A DNA stretch of 64,000 nt from Tricholomella constricta. Lineage: Eukaryota; Basidiomycota; Agaricomycetes; Agaricales; Lyophyllaceae. The notes under the pieces were generated by a model. The model saw only the letters and a list, made by a program, of their open reading frames with translations. It did no database searches and was not told the DNA's origin. A program made the translations under genes and the position numbers. This document shows, in pieces, positions 23,889 through 33,485 of this stretch. Numbering within the stretch: position 1 is the first letter of the stretch; each line of letters opens with the position of its first letter. The DNA lies in assembly GCA_013368375.1 (NCBI GenBank), contig JAACJP010000006.1, positions 806,001-870,000 on the forward strand. The letters are read 5' to 3'.

Positions 23889-24335
23889 ATGGCATGCAAG
23901 TACACCAAAAAACGGAAACAGCAGTCACATGCACAACATAATAGCCTTGTGGTTGCCCGGGAATGCCGTTCTTTATGCCTAGAACATGACAAAACCCTAG
24001 GTCTGCATCTCACAGCTCGCAAGAAAATCCTGCATGAGAAATACAAGGAAACTCAGCTCGCTATGCTCACATGGAAGGCTAAACATGCTATGAAGAGGTT
24101 CTGGAATGAGAGACGGCAAAGGAAGAGGTTGGAAGACATGGTGGTAAGGAAACATAACTTACGGCAGCTGAAGGATAACAATTGGAAGCTGATGATAGAA
24201 AATGAAAGGCAGAAGGTGGAGAGCACAGGCATGGAGGAGGAAATTCAGCGAGTTCTAGCTATCTTCTCGTCAAAAATTAAATTACTCACCAAGGAGAAAC
24301 AAGTTTTCATTCAAAATAGGAACCGGTTGCAACGG
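23889..24335 (+). pseudogene. transposase-like repeat-family gene, 5' part, interrupted by the 13-kb element
   Basis: ATG at 23889 opens MACKYTKKRKQQSHAQH, then a long basic coiled coil (KRFWNERRQRKRLEDMVV, and so on) to NRNRLQR at 24335, where the Gypsy LTR begins. Removing the LTR element and one copy of ACGG joins this frame directly to QCKGLKKMVKVL at 37304, in phase. The protein belongs to a large family repeated in Agaricomycete genomes that I know only as uncharacterised, probably transposon-encoded. See the entry for the 3' part. Confidence 0.7.
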
Positions 24336-25388
24336 TGATAGAGCTAGAAGGCCTGTAGGTGCTGTGCACAACAACAAAACAACTAACAACTATGGGGGGC
24401 GAGAAATGTTAAAAGTTCCCAAACACGCGAGTGTGCAGGGTTTGAAAGTGGTGGTGGGATGAGAGTAAAGACGACCCGACTCGTAATTAGTCGAGCCGAC
24501 GGCGACGCGATAGAATACGATCGTTCCCAGGCGGAACGGGTCGGTAACACGACTTTTGTGTCGGTTGTGCGACAACGAGACGAACGAGACGAATACGAAG
24601 AACTCACGGGTTCGGGCGACGGTTTACGAGACGACAGAGACGACGGTTACGAGGTTTACGACGGTGGCGACGGGTTATACGATGAGAACGATGCGGAGAC
24701 GACAGAGACGACGGTTTTGAGCTATTAACTCTGAGAGTGAGGGAAAATACGGGCTGTAATTCACTGGGGGAGGTAGGTAGTACATGGGTATGTTTTTATA
24801 CTATGTGACCGACTCGCCTCTCGCAGGCCGGCGAGGCAGGTGTTTTACTGGTTTATTGAGACAAGCGTCGCCAAGCTTGGTACCACGCGGCGCTTTTTAG
24901 AGAGTGTGGCGCTCCTTGGCTCGGCAAAGGGGCTTTTGATCGGTTCGAGGCGTCGGGTCGGATGTGTGATTGGTGGCGGCCTTTCGATCGGTAGTGGCTC
25001 TTGGAGGCGGAACTCCGTGGTGCGGCCGGATCCTCTCTGCGAATGGCTGGGCAAGGTGTTTCCTAGGGTAATTTCAAATCGGGTTTGGTTGTCGCCGGGT
25101 TGAGACCTTGGCATACAAACGTGCGCGGTCGCTGACAGGTTATACGGCGTTCCGTGCTCCGTGTACCCAGGGAGAAGAACTGGCGTTTCAAGTTACTCTG
25201 TCTCTTGGTCGGTACGTCGGTCGTTTGGTCGTATTGTCGGTCGGTCTGTTGTATTGTCGGTCGGTCTGTCGTATTGTCGGTCGGTCGGTTTAGCGCTTCG
25301 GTCGTATTCGGGAGTGTTCGTTGTGGCGCAGCGGTTGAGGTCCGTATTATGGGCTGGCTCTGTGTATAGCGCGGGACGGTGCTCATCA
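24336..25388 (-). repeat. 3' LTR of the 13-kb Gypsy element
   Basis: 1,053 bp, TG...CA. Differs from the other LTR at about four sites that I could find (near 24699, 24931, 25152 and 25230). Near 25229-25290 it has three tandem copies of a 20-bp unit built on GTATTGTCGGTCGGTCTGT. On the left it abuts ACGG of the target duplication; on the right the polypurine tract. Confidence 0.95.
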
Positions 25389-25404
25389 TCTCCTCCTTAC
25401 TTGA
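25389..25404 (-). other. polypurine tract at the 3' LTR
   Basis: On the minus strand TCAAGTAAGGAGGAGA lies directly against the TG of the 3' LTR. This is the expected place and composition for the primer of plus-strand DNA synthesis. The same 16-mer occurs at 27074-27089 and 31280-31295. Confidence 0.8.
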
Positions 25405-25408
25405 AATA

Positions 25409-25426
25409 CCGACTGTCCTCAGTCGG
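25409..25426. repeat. hairpin next to the polypurine tract, copy 1
   Basis: CCGACTG-TCCT-CAGTCGG, a 7-bp perfect stem with a 4-nt loop, five bases from the tract. The second copy at 27094-27111 keeps the stem with a G-T pair. Confidence 0.6.
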
Positions 25427-25552
25427 CCCCGTGCCTCGGTCAGGGGGCGTATGTCTTGGAAAGGGGGGACTGGGATAGGAGGACGTGGCGGTGCCGACGC
25501 GCTGGTGACATATATATATCTATCCAGGTTCTCGTTTGGTCCACTCATCGTT

Positions 25553-26855
25553 ATGTCGAGACCTCCTGTCGATCTTCAGCGCACTCTCCGCTTCTTGGAA
25601 CGAGACTGGGACGAATGGCAATCGCTGTCGGCCGACTCGCCTCGCTACGCGCGCACTCGTGTGCTGCAATACTTGTCAAACGGCTTCGAAGTGCTTAGGT
25701 CGCCGGCAGCTAGTCCCTGGCGTTGGATGTGGCGCGACGAGGAAGAGGCATTGTTCAACATCTGGTCTACGATCAAGTCCGACCCCGAATGGTCCGGGCG
25801 GTTCGCGGACCTAGAACCGAGTGTGCGTTCGTTCTCCGGTTATTTGGTCGTTCCTGCAGGGTATTAACGCGCTAGTTGGTAGTCCGACCACCCCGACCGA
25901 GAGTCGGACGCTCGGGAGCGTATCCGCGCCGCCTCTGCTGGAGAAGAGGCAGCGTCTGTTGTGCGGGAGCGTTCGTGCGCTTCCTCTGTTGGAGACGGGG
26001 ACCAAGAAGAGTCTGTCGTCGAGATCTCTGGGGAGTCGGTATTGGCAGCACAGGGGAGGCGACACGGTTTGTGGCTGGAGCGGCTTGAGGAATTTAAGAA
26101 GGAATATCCTGAGCATTACACTCGTAGCGAAGCAGTAAGTCGTCGGTTCTCGTGTAGCCTTGTTTTCCTGCTCATTTGTTGTTTAGTGCGATCGTTGTGT
26201 GAGCTACGCTTTGGACTGCGTTCAGCGTAGCGACATTGATACTTGCGCGGTTTGCGAGATTCAATCCCGACCATGCGAGACGAACGAAGTGGGGTCGTTT
26301 CGGCCAGCTCCGCACCAGTTTGTGTCGTGCTCAGGAGTGGGACACTTTTGTGACGCGTGTATGCCCCCTCCGCTGTTCGACGATGTCCAATCGCCCGATC
26401 TGGCGAGGGCCGCCCAGCGCCTTGTCGTGACTCGTTCTGCGGATTCGGTAGACCGGGGTGCGGGTCTCCTTTATCAGGGTCCGGTGTTTCGCCCTGAGGA
26501 CTTCCTTCGTAACGAAGATTTGCGTGGTCTGGGCTTCACCCAGCCGTTGTCGGTTATTTCGCGGTTCGGTCTTGCCGATGTAGATCGGGCGCTATCAGCG
26601 CGCACCGTTTTCTTGCGTACTTTGGTCCAGGAAATTCAAGTCCTTGAATCGCGCCAAGAGGTCATGCGTTCGTCATCCCGTCAGCTTTACGAGCAGGTCG
26701 TGTCTACGTCGTCGGCCCTTGACTTGCTTCAGGCCCGGCGCGCAGAGTTAGTTGGTGCGTCTGCGATGGGTAATTCGAGGAGTGGGGGCAGCGGCAGTGG
26801 ACGCGGTGTCGGCGGTGGCGTACGCGACGATAGTGGCGAGGGTTCGTCGCCTTGA
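25553..26855 (+). CDS. antisense accessory gene 1 of the Gypsy element, Zn2Cys6-like protein
   Basis: Three exons 25553-25822, 25883-26134, 26187-26855; 1191 nt, 396 aa. Both introns (60 and 52 bp) fall at the same places as in the paralogue at 27251. Domain order: a conserved N-terminal ~90 aa (LERDWDEWQSL, then WRWMWRDEEEALFNIW), a variable linker, WLERLEEFKKEYPEH, then CDRCVSYALDC-x8-CAVCEIQSRPC, which is C-x2-C-x6-C-x8-C-x2-C-x6-C, the spacing of a fungal Zn2Cys6 cluster. A C-terminal helical region (DLRGLGF, DVDRALSARTVFLRTLVQEIQ, QARRAEL) is shared with the paralogue. It lies on the strand opposite gag-pol. Function unknown: DNA binding, and so regulation of the element or of host genes, is inference. 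Confidence 0.8.
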
Positions 26856-27073
26856 CTTCGGGTTTGTCGTGTTTTGCGGTCGGGTTGTGTTCGTTACCGG
26901 TCGCGTATTCCGTATATACCTATTTTGTTGTTCGGGCCCTAAAATTGGGTCGTTCTTTTATAATTCGAACTTTTCGTGTTTTAAGTGGCGCAGGTCGGTT
27001 CGTTGTGTCGGTCGGTTTTGTGGTTGGCGGTGTCGGTTGCTAGTATCGGCTGTCGTTTCATCTGTAGTTCCTG

Positions 27074-27111
27074 TCTCCTCCTTACTTGAAATGCCGGCTG
27101 TCCTCAGTCGG
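27074..27111 (-). repeat. internal copy of polypurine tract plus hairpin
   Basis: The same 16-nt tract (27074-27089 on the minus strand) followed by the hairpin CCGGCTG-TCCT-CAGTCGG (27094-27111) as at 25389-25426. It sits between the two accessory genes, so each gene is preceded by the same block, which suggests a tandem duplication of block plus gene. Confidence 0.75.
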
Positions 27112-27250
27112 CCCGGGGACCGGCCGAAAAAATTCTAGAACTGACGCGTGTGTGGCGTGAGATGGCGGTGGCGGTGCAACAGAATTTGACCTCGCGTCAA
27201 GTTCTCAAGGACCCTCTGTCTTTCTCGGCTCCCTCTTTCTCGCTCCCACC

Positions 27251-29340
27251 ATGTCCGTCGGTATGGCTAGCCTCCCGCCAAACTACGCGCTCGTCCTCGA
27301 GGACCTGCAGGGCGACTGGGACGACTGGCGAGCACTGCCTCCCGATGCGTCGCGTAAGACACGCCTCGCCATCCTCGAAGGTCTGTTAGAGGGAGTTACG
27401 GCGTTACGTGCCCAGGGGGGCGATGAACCGCGTTGGGTGTGGAAAGAGGAGGAGTCTGCGTTGCGGGCCATCTGGGCCGTCATAGGAGAGGATGCTGAAT
27501 GGAAGGTGCCCTTTGGTGGCCTAGAGCCTGAGGTATGTCGTTGTTCAGTTGTTTTGACTGGCCCGTGGGTGGGCTGCTCATCCAGCCTCCCCAGAGTGAG
27601 AACGCGCGCCGTCGTCGCGCACGTCGTGCTCGCCTAGGTGCGGCGGCCAATATACGCGCTTCACAGTCGGTGGCGCCCGAGGACCTGCCAGCGTCGTCGA
27701 CTGTGGCGGCTCTACCAGTCGACCTGCGTCTGCCTACGACCGATGCCAAGGCTACGGTCCCTGTGGGAGCTGGAAGTGCCCTCCCAGCGTCCGCGACGGT
27801 TGACGACGCGCCCCTTCGTCCGGAGTCGGGTGCGCGATCAAGTGGTATCGCTGGCGCGGCTGCGGCTGGTGGAGATACCCATACCGTAGCGGGTGTCGTG
27901 CAGGAAGCTGAAGCGGTGACAGTTATGGCGATGGCGGAGCGGATGGGGCGGGAAGCCCTGGGGCCGATGCGAGCCCCCCTCCTGTCGCGCTCACCTCCGG
28001 CGTCCGACGTCGTTATGCTTGATCTGGCACCCCCCGCGTCGCCCGTCGCTGCTGCTCCTCCAAAGGGGAAGGCTAAAGCTAGGGCCAAGGTGACGAGCGT
28101 GCGCGACCCCGAATATCGCCCAGTGACGCTACCCCATATGTCGGCCGGAGGGGGACGTCCGAAAGCGGGTGCCGCGGGTGAGTTCGCGTTTGTTTCACCC
28201 GTCATTTTTAGTCCGATCGACGGGCTCCCACTGACACCTTCAGTAGGTGGACCACCCGTCGTCCTCATCGACACGGTGCCGGCGCCAGCTAGCCGCAAGC
28301 GGAAGCGCGCTGTCGACGACGAAGGCGAGGGGTCCGCGCCTGAGGTAGTGGCGATGGTCAGCAAGGCAGAGAAGGTGCCTGGGGCGGTCAAGGCGGGGAA
28401 GGCGACTGGTAAGAAGGGGGCCACGGCGGCCAAGAAGCGGGAGCAGACTACGGCAGCGAGGAAGGCCGCCGCCGAGTTTAAGTGGCTGGAGCGACTAGAG
28501 GAGTTCAAAGTCGCCCACCCGAACCACTTCATCCGCGACGAGCCGGTAAGTTGTCGTGTGCTTCGTCGGGTCGGTCGCATTCTGACGAACTTCTAGTGCG
28601 ATCGCTGCGCAGACGCCGCCGTGGATTGTTTCCAGAAGCCTGAGGGCGGGATCTGTGCGCGGTGCAAGATCTTCTCCAAGCGCTGCGAAACGGTGAAATA
28701 CAAGACCGACGTGGAGGTTGGCAAAAAGTCGCGCCCCCGGAGTCGTCGTCGCGTCGCCTCCAAGTCCGTTGTGGAGGACTCAGAGGAGGACGTGGAGGTC
28801 GTGTCGCCCACTGTCGCGTGTCGCCGAGCGCGTGACTTAACGGCGCTCAGTGACGAGGACTTCGGGCCGACTGCAGGTGCTTTTCAGTCCGCCCAGTACG
28901 CCGTCGAGGGTTCGGACATGGGCGCCAGTTTCGTTCACGGTGGACGCGTACCCCGCGGTACCAGCCTTCCTCGTAATCGCGATTTGGATGGCCTGGGATA
29001 CGCGACCGATTTGTCGCGTGTCGCCTCTCTTTCCCTGGGGGACGTCGACCGGGCCTTGTCGTCGCGTAACGCACTACTGCGGTCGCTAATCCAAGAGGCG
29101 CAGCTATGGGAATCGCGTCAGGAGATCGCCCGCTGGGGCCTCATACGGGTGCGTGAGCAATTCGCAGGGACGGCGAACGCGATCTCTGCACTCCGTAGGC
29201 GACGCGCTGAGTTGATGCGAGCGGCTGGCGTCGAGTTCTCGGAGAGCGACAGCGGCGCGGATTCGGAGGAAGAAGCAGTGGAGACGGATGAAGAGGACGA
29301 CGAAGAGGAGGCGGGAGGGGACTTGGAGGTTGGGGAGTAG
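27251..29340 (+). CDS. antisense accessory gene 2 of the Gypsy element, Zn2Cys6-like protein
   Basis: Three exons 27251-27532, 27586-28545, 28597-29340; 1986 nt, 661 aa, open throughout. Paralogue of the gene at 25553: N-terminus GDWDDWRALP and PRWVWKEEESALRAIW, then a much longer Ala/Pro/Lys-rich disordered linker with a likely nuclear signal (SRKRKRAVDD), then KWLERLEEFKVAHPNHF, then CDRCADAAVDC-x8-CARCKIFSKRC, again exact Zn2Cys6 spacing. After a basic tail (KKSRPRSRRR) come DLDGLGY, DVDRALSSRNALLRSLIQEAQ and RRRRAEL, and an acidic Glu/Asp end. It is convergent with pol (stop-to-stop gap 374 bp). Introns on this strand would not be removed from the gag-pol genomic RNA, so they can survive retrotransposition. 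Confidence 0.82.
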
Positions 29341-29714
29341 TTGTAGGTGGGGGTCGGCGTCGTGTCTGGACTCTTCTTGGTGTCGTGTTTGCGTCGTTCC
29401 TCCGCTAGAGGCGTCGCACGTATATATCTCGTGCTGTGGACTTGTCGGTGCCCGTAAATGGGCTTTTCTTTAAAAAAAATGTAATATATGTCGTGTGGTT
29501 CTCCTGCGGAGTCTGGCATTAAGTGTGTGATCTTGGAACTTGAGTGGGGGTTTAAAAGAACGAAAGGAAAGACTGTCGTTCAGGGTGTTTGAACTTCGCG
29601 AACGGTCGGGTCGTGGGACGTTGGGTAGATTTAGGGCGTGAAGAAACCAGAGAGGGATAGATATCGAAATGTTTATTAAAAAAGGGGGTATACGAGTAGC
29701 CGGGAGTCGAGCGG
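29341..29714. other. convergent gap between accessory gene 2 and pol
   Basis: 374 bp. It must hold the 3' UTR of the plus-strand gene; pol transcripts run through it. An A-run (29473-29480) and TAATATATG (around 29483) could be part of a polyadenylation region. No gene seen. Confidence 0.4.
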
Positions 29715-32700
29715 CTAGTTTTGCTCGCCTTCCGATTCGGAGTCGTCGCCTACGACTTCGGGTCGGTCTTCGTCGTCGGTGATTGTTGTTGCTTCCAGTT
29801 CTCTGAGTCGCTTGGTGTCTATGTCCAGAGCGCTGTCGGGTAGGAGGATGTTGTTTCGCGCGAAGTAGGGCGCGAGTCTGAACGCTGCTACAGGCCGGTG
29901 TAAGACGGTGCCGTCCAGTTCGCAGAGGATGTAGGCGCCCCCGCGGTTGCGCGAGATCACGACGAGCGGTCCTAGGTATCTAGATCGCATTTTGCGGTTG
30001 AGCGACTTCTCGATTTTCGTGTTGCGCATCAGGATGAGGTTTCCGCGTTTAAAGTTATAGTCGCGCAAGGTTCTGGCGTGTTTAAGTTCGAAGCGAATCG
30101 CCGCTTGTCGTCGCGCTGCGTATACGTCTGAATGCAGTCGTTCTAGGTCGGTCGCTCGTTTCTGTAGGGCGATCGCGCGACGTGTCAAGAGGTCGGTGGA
30201 GGACAGGATAGAGTCGGGCGGTGGTTGTAGGTACGTGGCTTCGACGATATCGAGTGGTAGAAGGGGTTGGGTTCCTGTCGCGGCATAATAGGGGGAGCAC
30301 CCCATTCGCTTGCGGATCGTGACGCGTTCAGCCCAGAAGACTGAATACGCGGATTGTGACCATTTACTTTCGTTTCCGTCGGCGGCTTTGAAAAGGGATT
30401 GTCGTACGTCGAAATGGGATCGCTCGACGAGCCCGTTGGCTCTAGAGTTATAGCCCGAGATTCGAATATTGTGTATGTGGTATTTCTTTGTGAGGTGTTC
30501 CGCGGCTTTGATGAAGGCTGGACCGTTGTCGGTTACGATTTCGCGCAGTCCGCCCCACCGGCAGATGATGTCTTCATACATCCAATCGCCGAGGGTGCGA
30601 CTGTTTTCCTTTCGGAGCGCGCGCCATTCAGGAAAGTGAATCAAGGAGCAACGACCTTGGACAATGTATTTGAAACCATTCGACGGCGGTAGGTGCATAG
30701 TGTCGATGTACATTTTTGCAAACAGTGGCGCGGGTGTCGCAACGACCGGGGGGATCAGGACCTTGGTCGTTTGCTGGATCTGGCATATGTGACATGTCTG
30801 TACGAACCACACGACGTCGGCCCGAACATTAGGCCACCAGAAGCGTTCGAGCAAGGTTGCGCGTGTCGCGTAGAAGCGCTTATGTCCGAGGTTGTCGTGG
30901 ACGGATCGCAGAATCTCTAATCGTGCATTGGGGCGGGCGACTAGTTTATGTGCGCCTTGGCTATCTCTTCTCCAGAGTCGTGTTCCGTCTAGGAAGAACC
31001 CGGTGGCGTATCGGATGAAGGTGGCGTACTGATCGTCGGACATGCCTTCTGGCCGTTCGAGGTTGGTCAACCATTGTCTAACCGCCTCTATGCGTTGGTC
31101 TTGGGCTTTAGCGGCGTCGGTCCTGGGTACGTCGTCGTATGACATGTCGGTCGAATTCGCATTTGGGTCGGTTATTCCTGTATCGTCGTCGGTACGGATT
31201 CTGGGTTGTCGTGGGGGGTCGGTTGCGAGTTCGTGAGTCGTTGAGTCTGGTGGTACCGTGTCAGTGTATACTGCCACCATCTCCTCCTTACTTGAGATCT
31301 GAGCCATAGCGAAGATCTGACACACATGCAACGGCGACGGCGGTCGTGGCAGCGGTTGAATAATGTGCATGAGTCCTTGCATTCGGTCGACCCAATCTTC
31401 GAAGTCGGCTTCTTCTGTGTCGTAGTTGTCGGCTGGATCGTCGGGTTGTCGTGGGCGCCGGGACAAACCGTCGGGTCCACGGAACGTGCCTTTAACATGG
31501 ACAAGTTCGAAGTGGAACATGAGGACAGATACGATCCACCTGTTTATGGAAGCTGACGGCTGGATGTCGGGGTTGGAGAGCATTCCTTTAATGTAGCGCG
31601 TGTCGACTTCGACGACCAAGTTGCGGACGCCTATAACGTACAGTCGTAAAGCGCCAAGCGCCCGAAATAGGCCGTAAAATTCGAGTTTTGGTTGAGAGAA
31701 CCGTGATTCGCGGTCGTTCAGTGTAATGGAACCGAACCGATTGTATCTGCGTCGTTTCCGATCGACGGGGTCGGCTTGACAGAGGTAGAATCCGACTGCT
31801 ATGTGGGAAGTGTCGACGGCCAGGATGACGGGGTCGTCCGAGGCGTAGTCGATGGGTACGAGGGGTTTCGCTTCTGCGATCGCCTCGACGATGTCACGCT
31901 GTGCTGCGATCTGGTCGGGGCCGAACTCGAAGACTGCGTCCTTGCGGGTTAGTTTTACGAGGTGGTGTGCGCGATGAGCAAAGTTTTTGACGAATATCCT
32001 TAGTACTCCGACCGTTCCTAAAAACGCGCGTAACTCTGATAGGGTGGCGCACGACTTCCAATTACGCAGTAAAGCGAGTCGGTCCACGTCGGGTATGCGG
32101 CCGTCGGGCATGCAGACGTGTCCGAGGACTTTAAATTGTGGTGCGCATAAAATCAGCTTCTTGCCGGAGAAGGTGCCGCCGCAGTACTTCATGCGCTGGA
32201 GGATTCGGTTGACGTTGTTGAAGAACTCCCAGATCGCGAATCGCACATCGGCATTGTCGGGGTGTGTTTTCGGTAATCCTGTGTCCGGGTCGGGGTACCA
32301 AGTTGCTGGTCCCTTTATAGCAGCGTCGTCGATATAAGGCAGTGTATAGTCCGGGATCTCCGGTTGCAGGATGTGAGTGACGTCGTCGTGGAAGATTGGG
32401 ACGGAGTTGGTCCAGCCCATAGGTAAGGTGACTAGGCGTAACGCGCCGAAAGGTGTTTGGAAAGTGGTAAGGTCGCGCGACGATGGTGCGATTAGCCGTT
32501 CGTCGTAGCCGACAAACAGGTCTAACATTGCGCCACAAATGCGGCCGGCGAATTGTTCAGCGACGTGGTCTGGTATCGGAGTGACCCCCGAGTGTCGGAT
32601 AGTTACTCGGTTGAGCGGTTCGAGGCTGTGGACGAGGCGGAACTTGCCATTTTTCTTTAGGGTGCAAAACCAACGGGATCGGTAGCTGGAGTTGGACGGT

Positions 32701-33485
32701 TCGTAAACGCCAGCGGCGAGTTTAGTTTTGATAATGTCGCAAACTTCATCGTAGATGCCAGGCGGTATGGGGATATTTCGTTCGATCCAGGGTGTGTGTG
32801 CGACGACCGGGATATCGATAGGGGGAAAGAAATCCGATCGAAAACTACCGCGTTCGGAATCGTCCCATGCGAAAGCGAGATTCTGCTTACACATGAGGTC
32901 GTGCATAATTGCTCGTTCGGAGGGCGTTAAGAAGTCTGGGTGTTCACGGTCTAAGTCGTCTTTTCGCTCTAGAGTGTAGCGGCCGGTGGGTTGGAAAGGT
33001 GGCGGGTTGGGCAGCAGAGTCGGCATGTCGGCGAGAGGGTCGCCCAATATTTTGCGCTCGATGCGGAAGTGGTCGGGACAACTTGCTATAATCGATCGCA
33101 CTTTTTGCGCTACTGGTTTGTACTTCTTTTTGGTTTGTACGCCTTTGATTTTCACCACGAAGGCGTTGGTGGCGGCGTTGGTCAGGGATTGGGTGTGGCG
33201 TCCACTATGGCGCTCGTTGTTCGGTAAAATAGTGCAGAGGGTCGTTCGTTTTTGAGGGTTAGAGTTGGTATTAACGGATTGGTCGGCGATTGCTGGTGCG
33301 GTTAGTTCGGATGCCGCGACGTAGAGTGAGGCTAGTTGCGCGTCGTAGGTGGCGTCGCTATTAAATTCGGTCGGTAGTTCACAGAAAGAAAGGACAGTCG
33401 GGGTATAGCTTAGTGGGTCGTACTCGAGGAGGAGTGCAAGATCGCCGTGATCTCGACTTATTTCCTCGAGAGTATACGAAAATTT
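29715..33485 (-). CDS. pol: pol of the 13-kb Gypsy element (RT, RNase H, integrase)
   Basis: A long open frame ends at 29715. It is open upstream past the gag stop to at least 33485, in the -1 frame relative to gag, so it is best read as a gag-pol fusion product; the separate start at 33158 is a GTG. Reverse transcriptase: KNGKFRLVHSLEPLNR, LPMGWTNS, then the catalytic YIDD. RNase H: ILAVDTSHIAVGFYL and EVDTRYIKGML. Integrase: zinc-binding HDNLGHKRFYATR ... CHICQI, then catalytic D (MYIDTMH), D (VTDNGPAF) and E (NGLVERSH). A GPY/F-like SRYLGPLVVI follows and the tail is acidic; there is no chromodomain. All catalytic residues are present. Confidence 0.95.
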   Translation of the reverse strand, partial: KFSYTLEEISRDHGDLALLLEYDPLSYTPTVLSFCELPTEFNSDATYDAQLASLYVAASELTAPAIADQSVNTNSNPQKRTTLCTILPNNERHSGRHTQSLTNAATNAFVVKIKGVQTKKKYKPVAQKVRSIIASCPDHFRIERKILGDPLADMPTLLPNPPPFQPTGRYTLERKDDLDREHPDFLTPSERAIMHDLMCKQNLAFAWDDSERGSFRSDFFPPIDIPVVAHTPWIERNIPIPPGIYDEVCDIIKTKLAAGVYEPSNSSYRSRWFCTLKKNGKFRLVHSLEPLNRVTIRHSGVTPIPDHVAEQFAGRICGAMLDLFVGYDERLIAPSSRDLTTFQTPFGALRLVTLPMGWTNSVPIFHDDVTHILQPEIPDYTLPYIDDAAIKGPATWYPDPDTGLPKTHPDNADVRFAIWEFFNNVNRILQRMKYCGGTFSGKKLILCAPQFKVLGHVCMPDGRIPDVDRLALLRNWKSCATLSELRAFLGTVGVLRIFVKNFAHRAHHLVKLTRKDAVFEFGPDQIAAQRDIVEAIAEAKPLVPIDYASDDPVILAVDTSHIAVGFYLCQADPVDRKRRRYNRFGSITLNDRESRFSQPKLEFYGLFRALGALRLYVIGVRNLVVEVDTRYIKGMLSNPDIQPSASINRWIVSVLMFHFELVHVKGTFRGPDGLSRRPRQPDDPADNYDTEEADFEDWVDRMQGLMHIIQPLPRPPSPLHVCQIFAMAQISSKEEMVAVYTDTVPPDSTTHELATDPPRQPRIRTDDDTGITDPNANSTDMSYDDVPRTDAAKAQDQRIEAVRQWLTNLERPEGMSDDQYATFIRYATGFFLDGTRLWRRDSQGAHKLVARPNARLEILRSVHDNLGHKRFYATRATLLERFWWPNVRADVVWFVQTCHICQIQQTTKVLIPPVVATPAPLFAKMYIDTMHLPPSNGFKYIVQGRCSLIHFPEWRALRKENSRTLGDWMYEDIICRWGGLREIVTDNGPAFIKAAEHLTKKYHIHNIRISGYNSRANGLVERSHFDVRQSLFKAADGNESKWSQSAYSVFWAERVTIRKRMGCSPYYAATGTQPLLPLDIVEATYLQPPPDSILSSTDLLTRRAIALQKRATDLERLHSDVYAARRQAAIRFELKHARTLRDYNFKRGNLILMRNTKIEKSLNRKMRSRYLGPLVVISRNRGGAYILCELDGTVLHRPVAAFRLAPYFARNNILLPDSALDIDTKRLRELEATTITDDEDRPEVVGDDSESEGEQN
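31280..31295 (-). other. candidate central polypurine tract inside pol
   Basis: The minus strand reads TCAAGTAAGGAGGAGA, identical over 16 nt to the tract at the 3' LTR (17 nt if the flanking base is counted). It encodes ISSKEEM between the RNase H and integrase zinc-binding parts. Confidence 0.6.

Noticed and set aside
25229..25290. Tandem 20-bp units in the LTR as a possible CRISPR-like array
   Set aside because: Only three adjacent copies with no unique spacers, in a eukaryotic LTR; simple tandem repeat.
25063..25548. 161-aa minus-strand ORF across the LTR junction
   Set aside because: Its ISSKEEM peptide comes from the polypurine tract; the rest is low-complexity LTR sequence read by chance.
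27480..28580. 366-aa minus-strand ORF within accessory gene 2
   Set aside because: It is the shadow of exon 2 of the plus-strand gene, in GC-rich Ala/Pro coding sequence; composition is Arg/Ser/Thr-rich without motifs.
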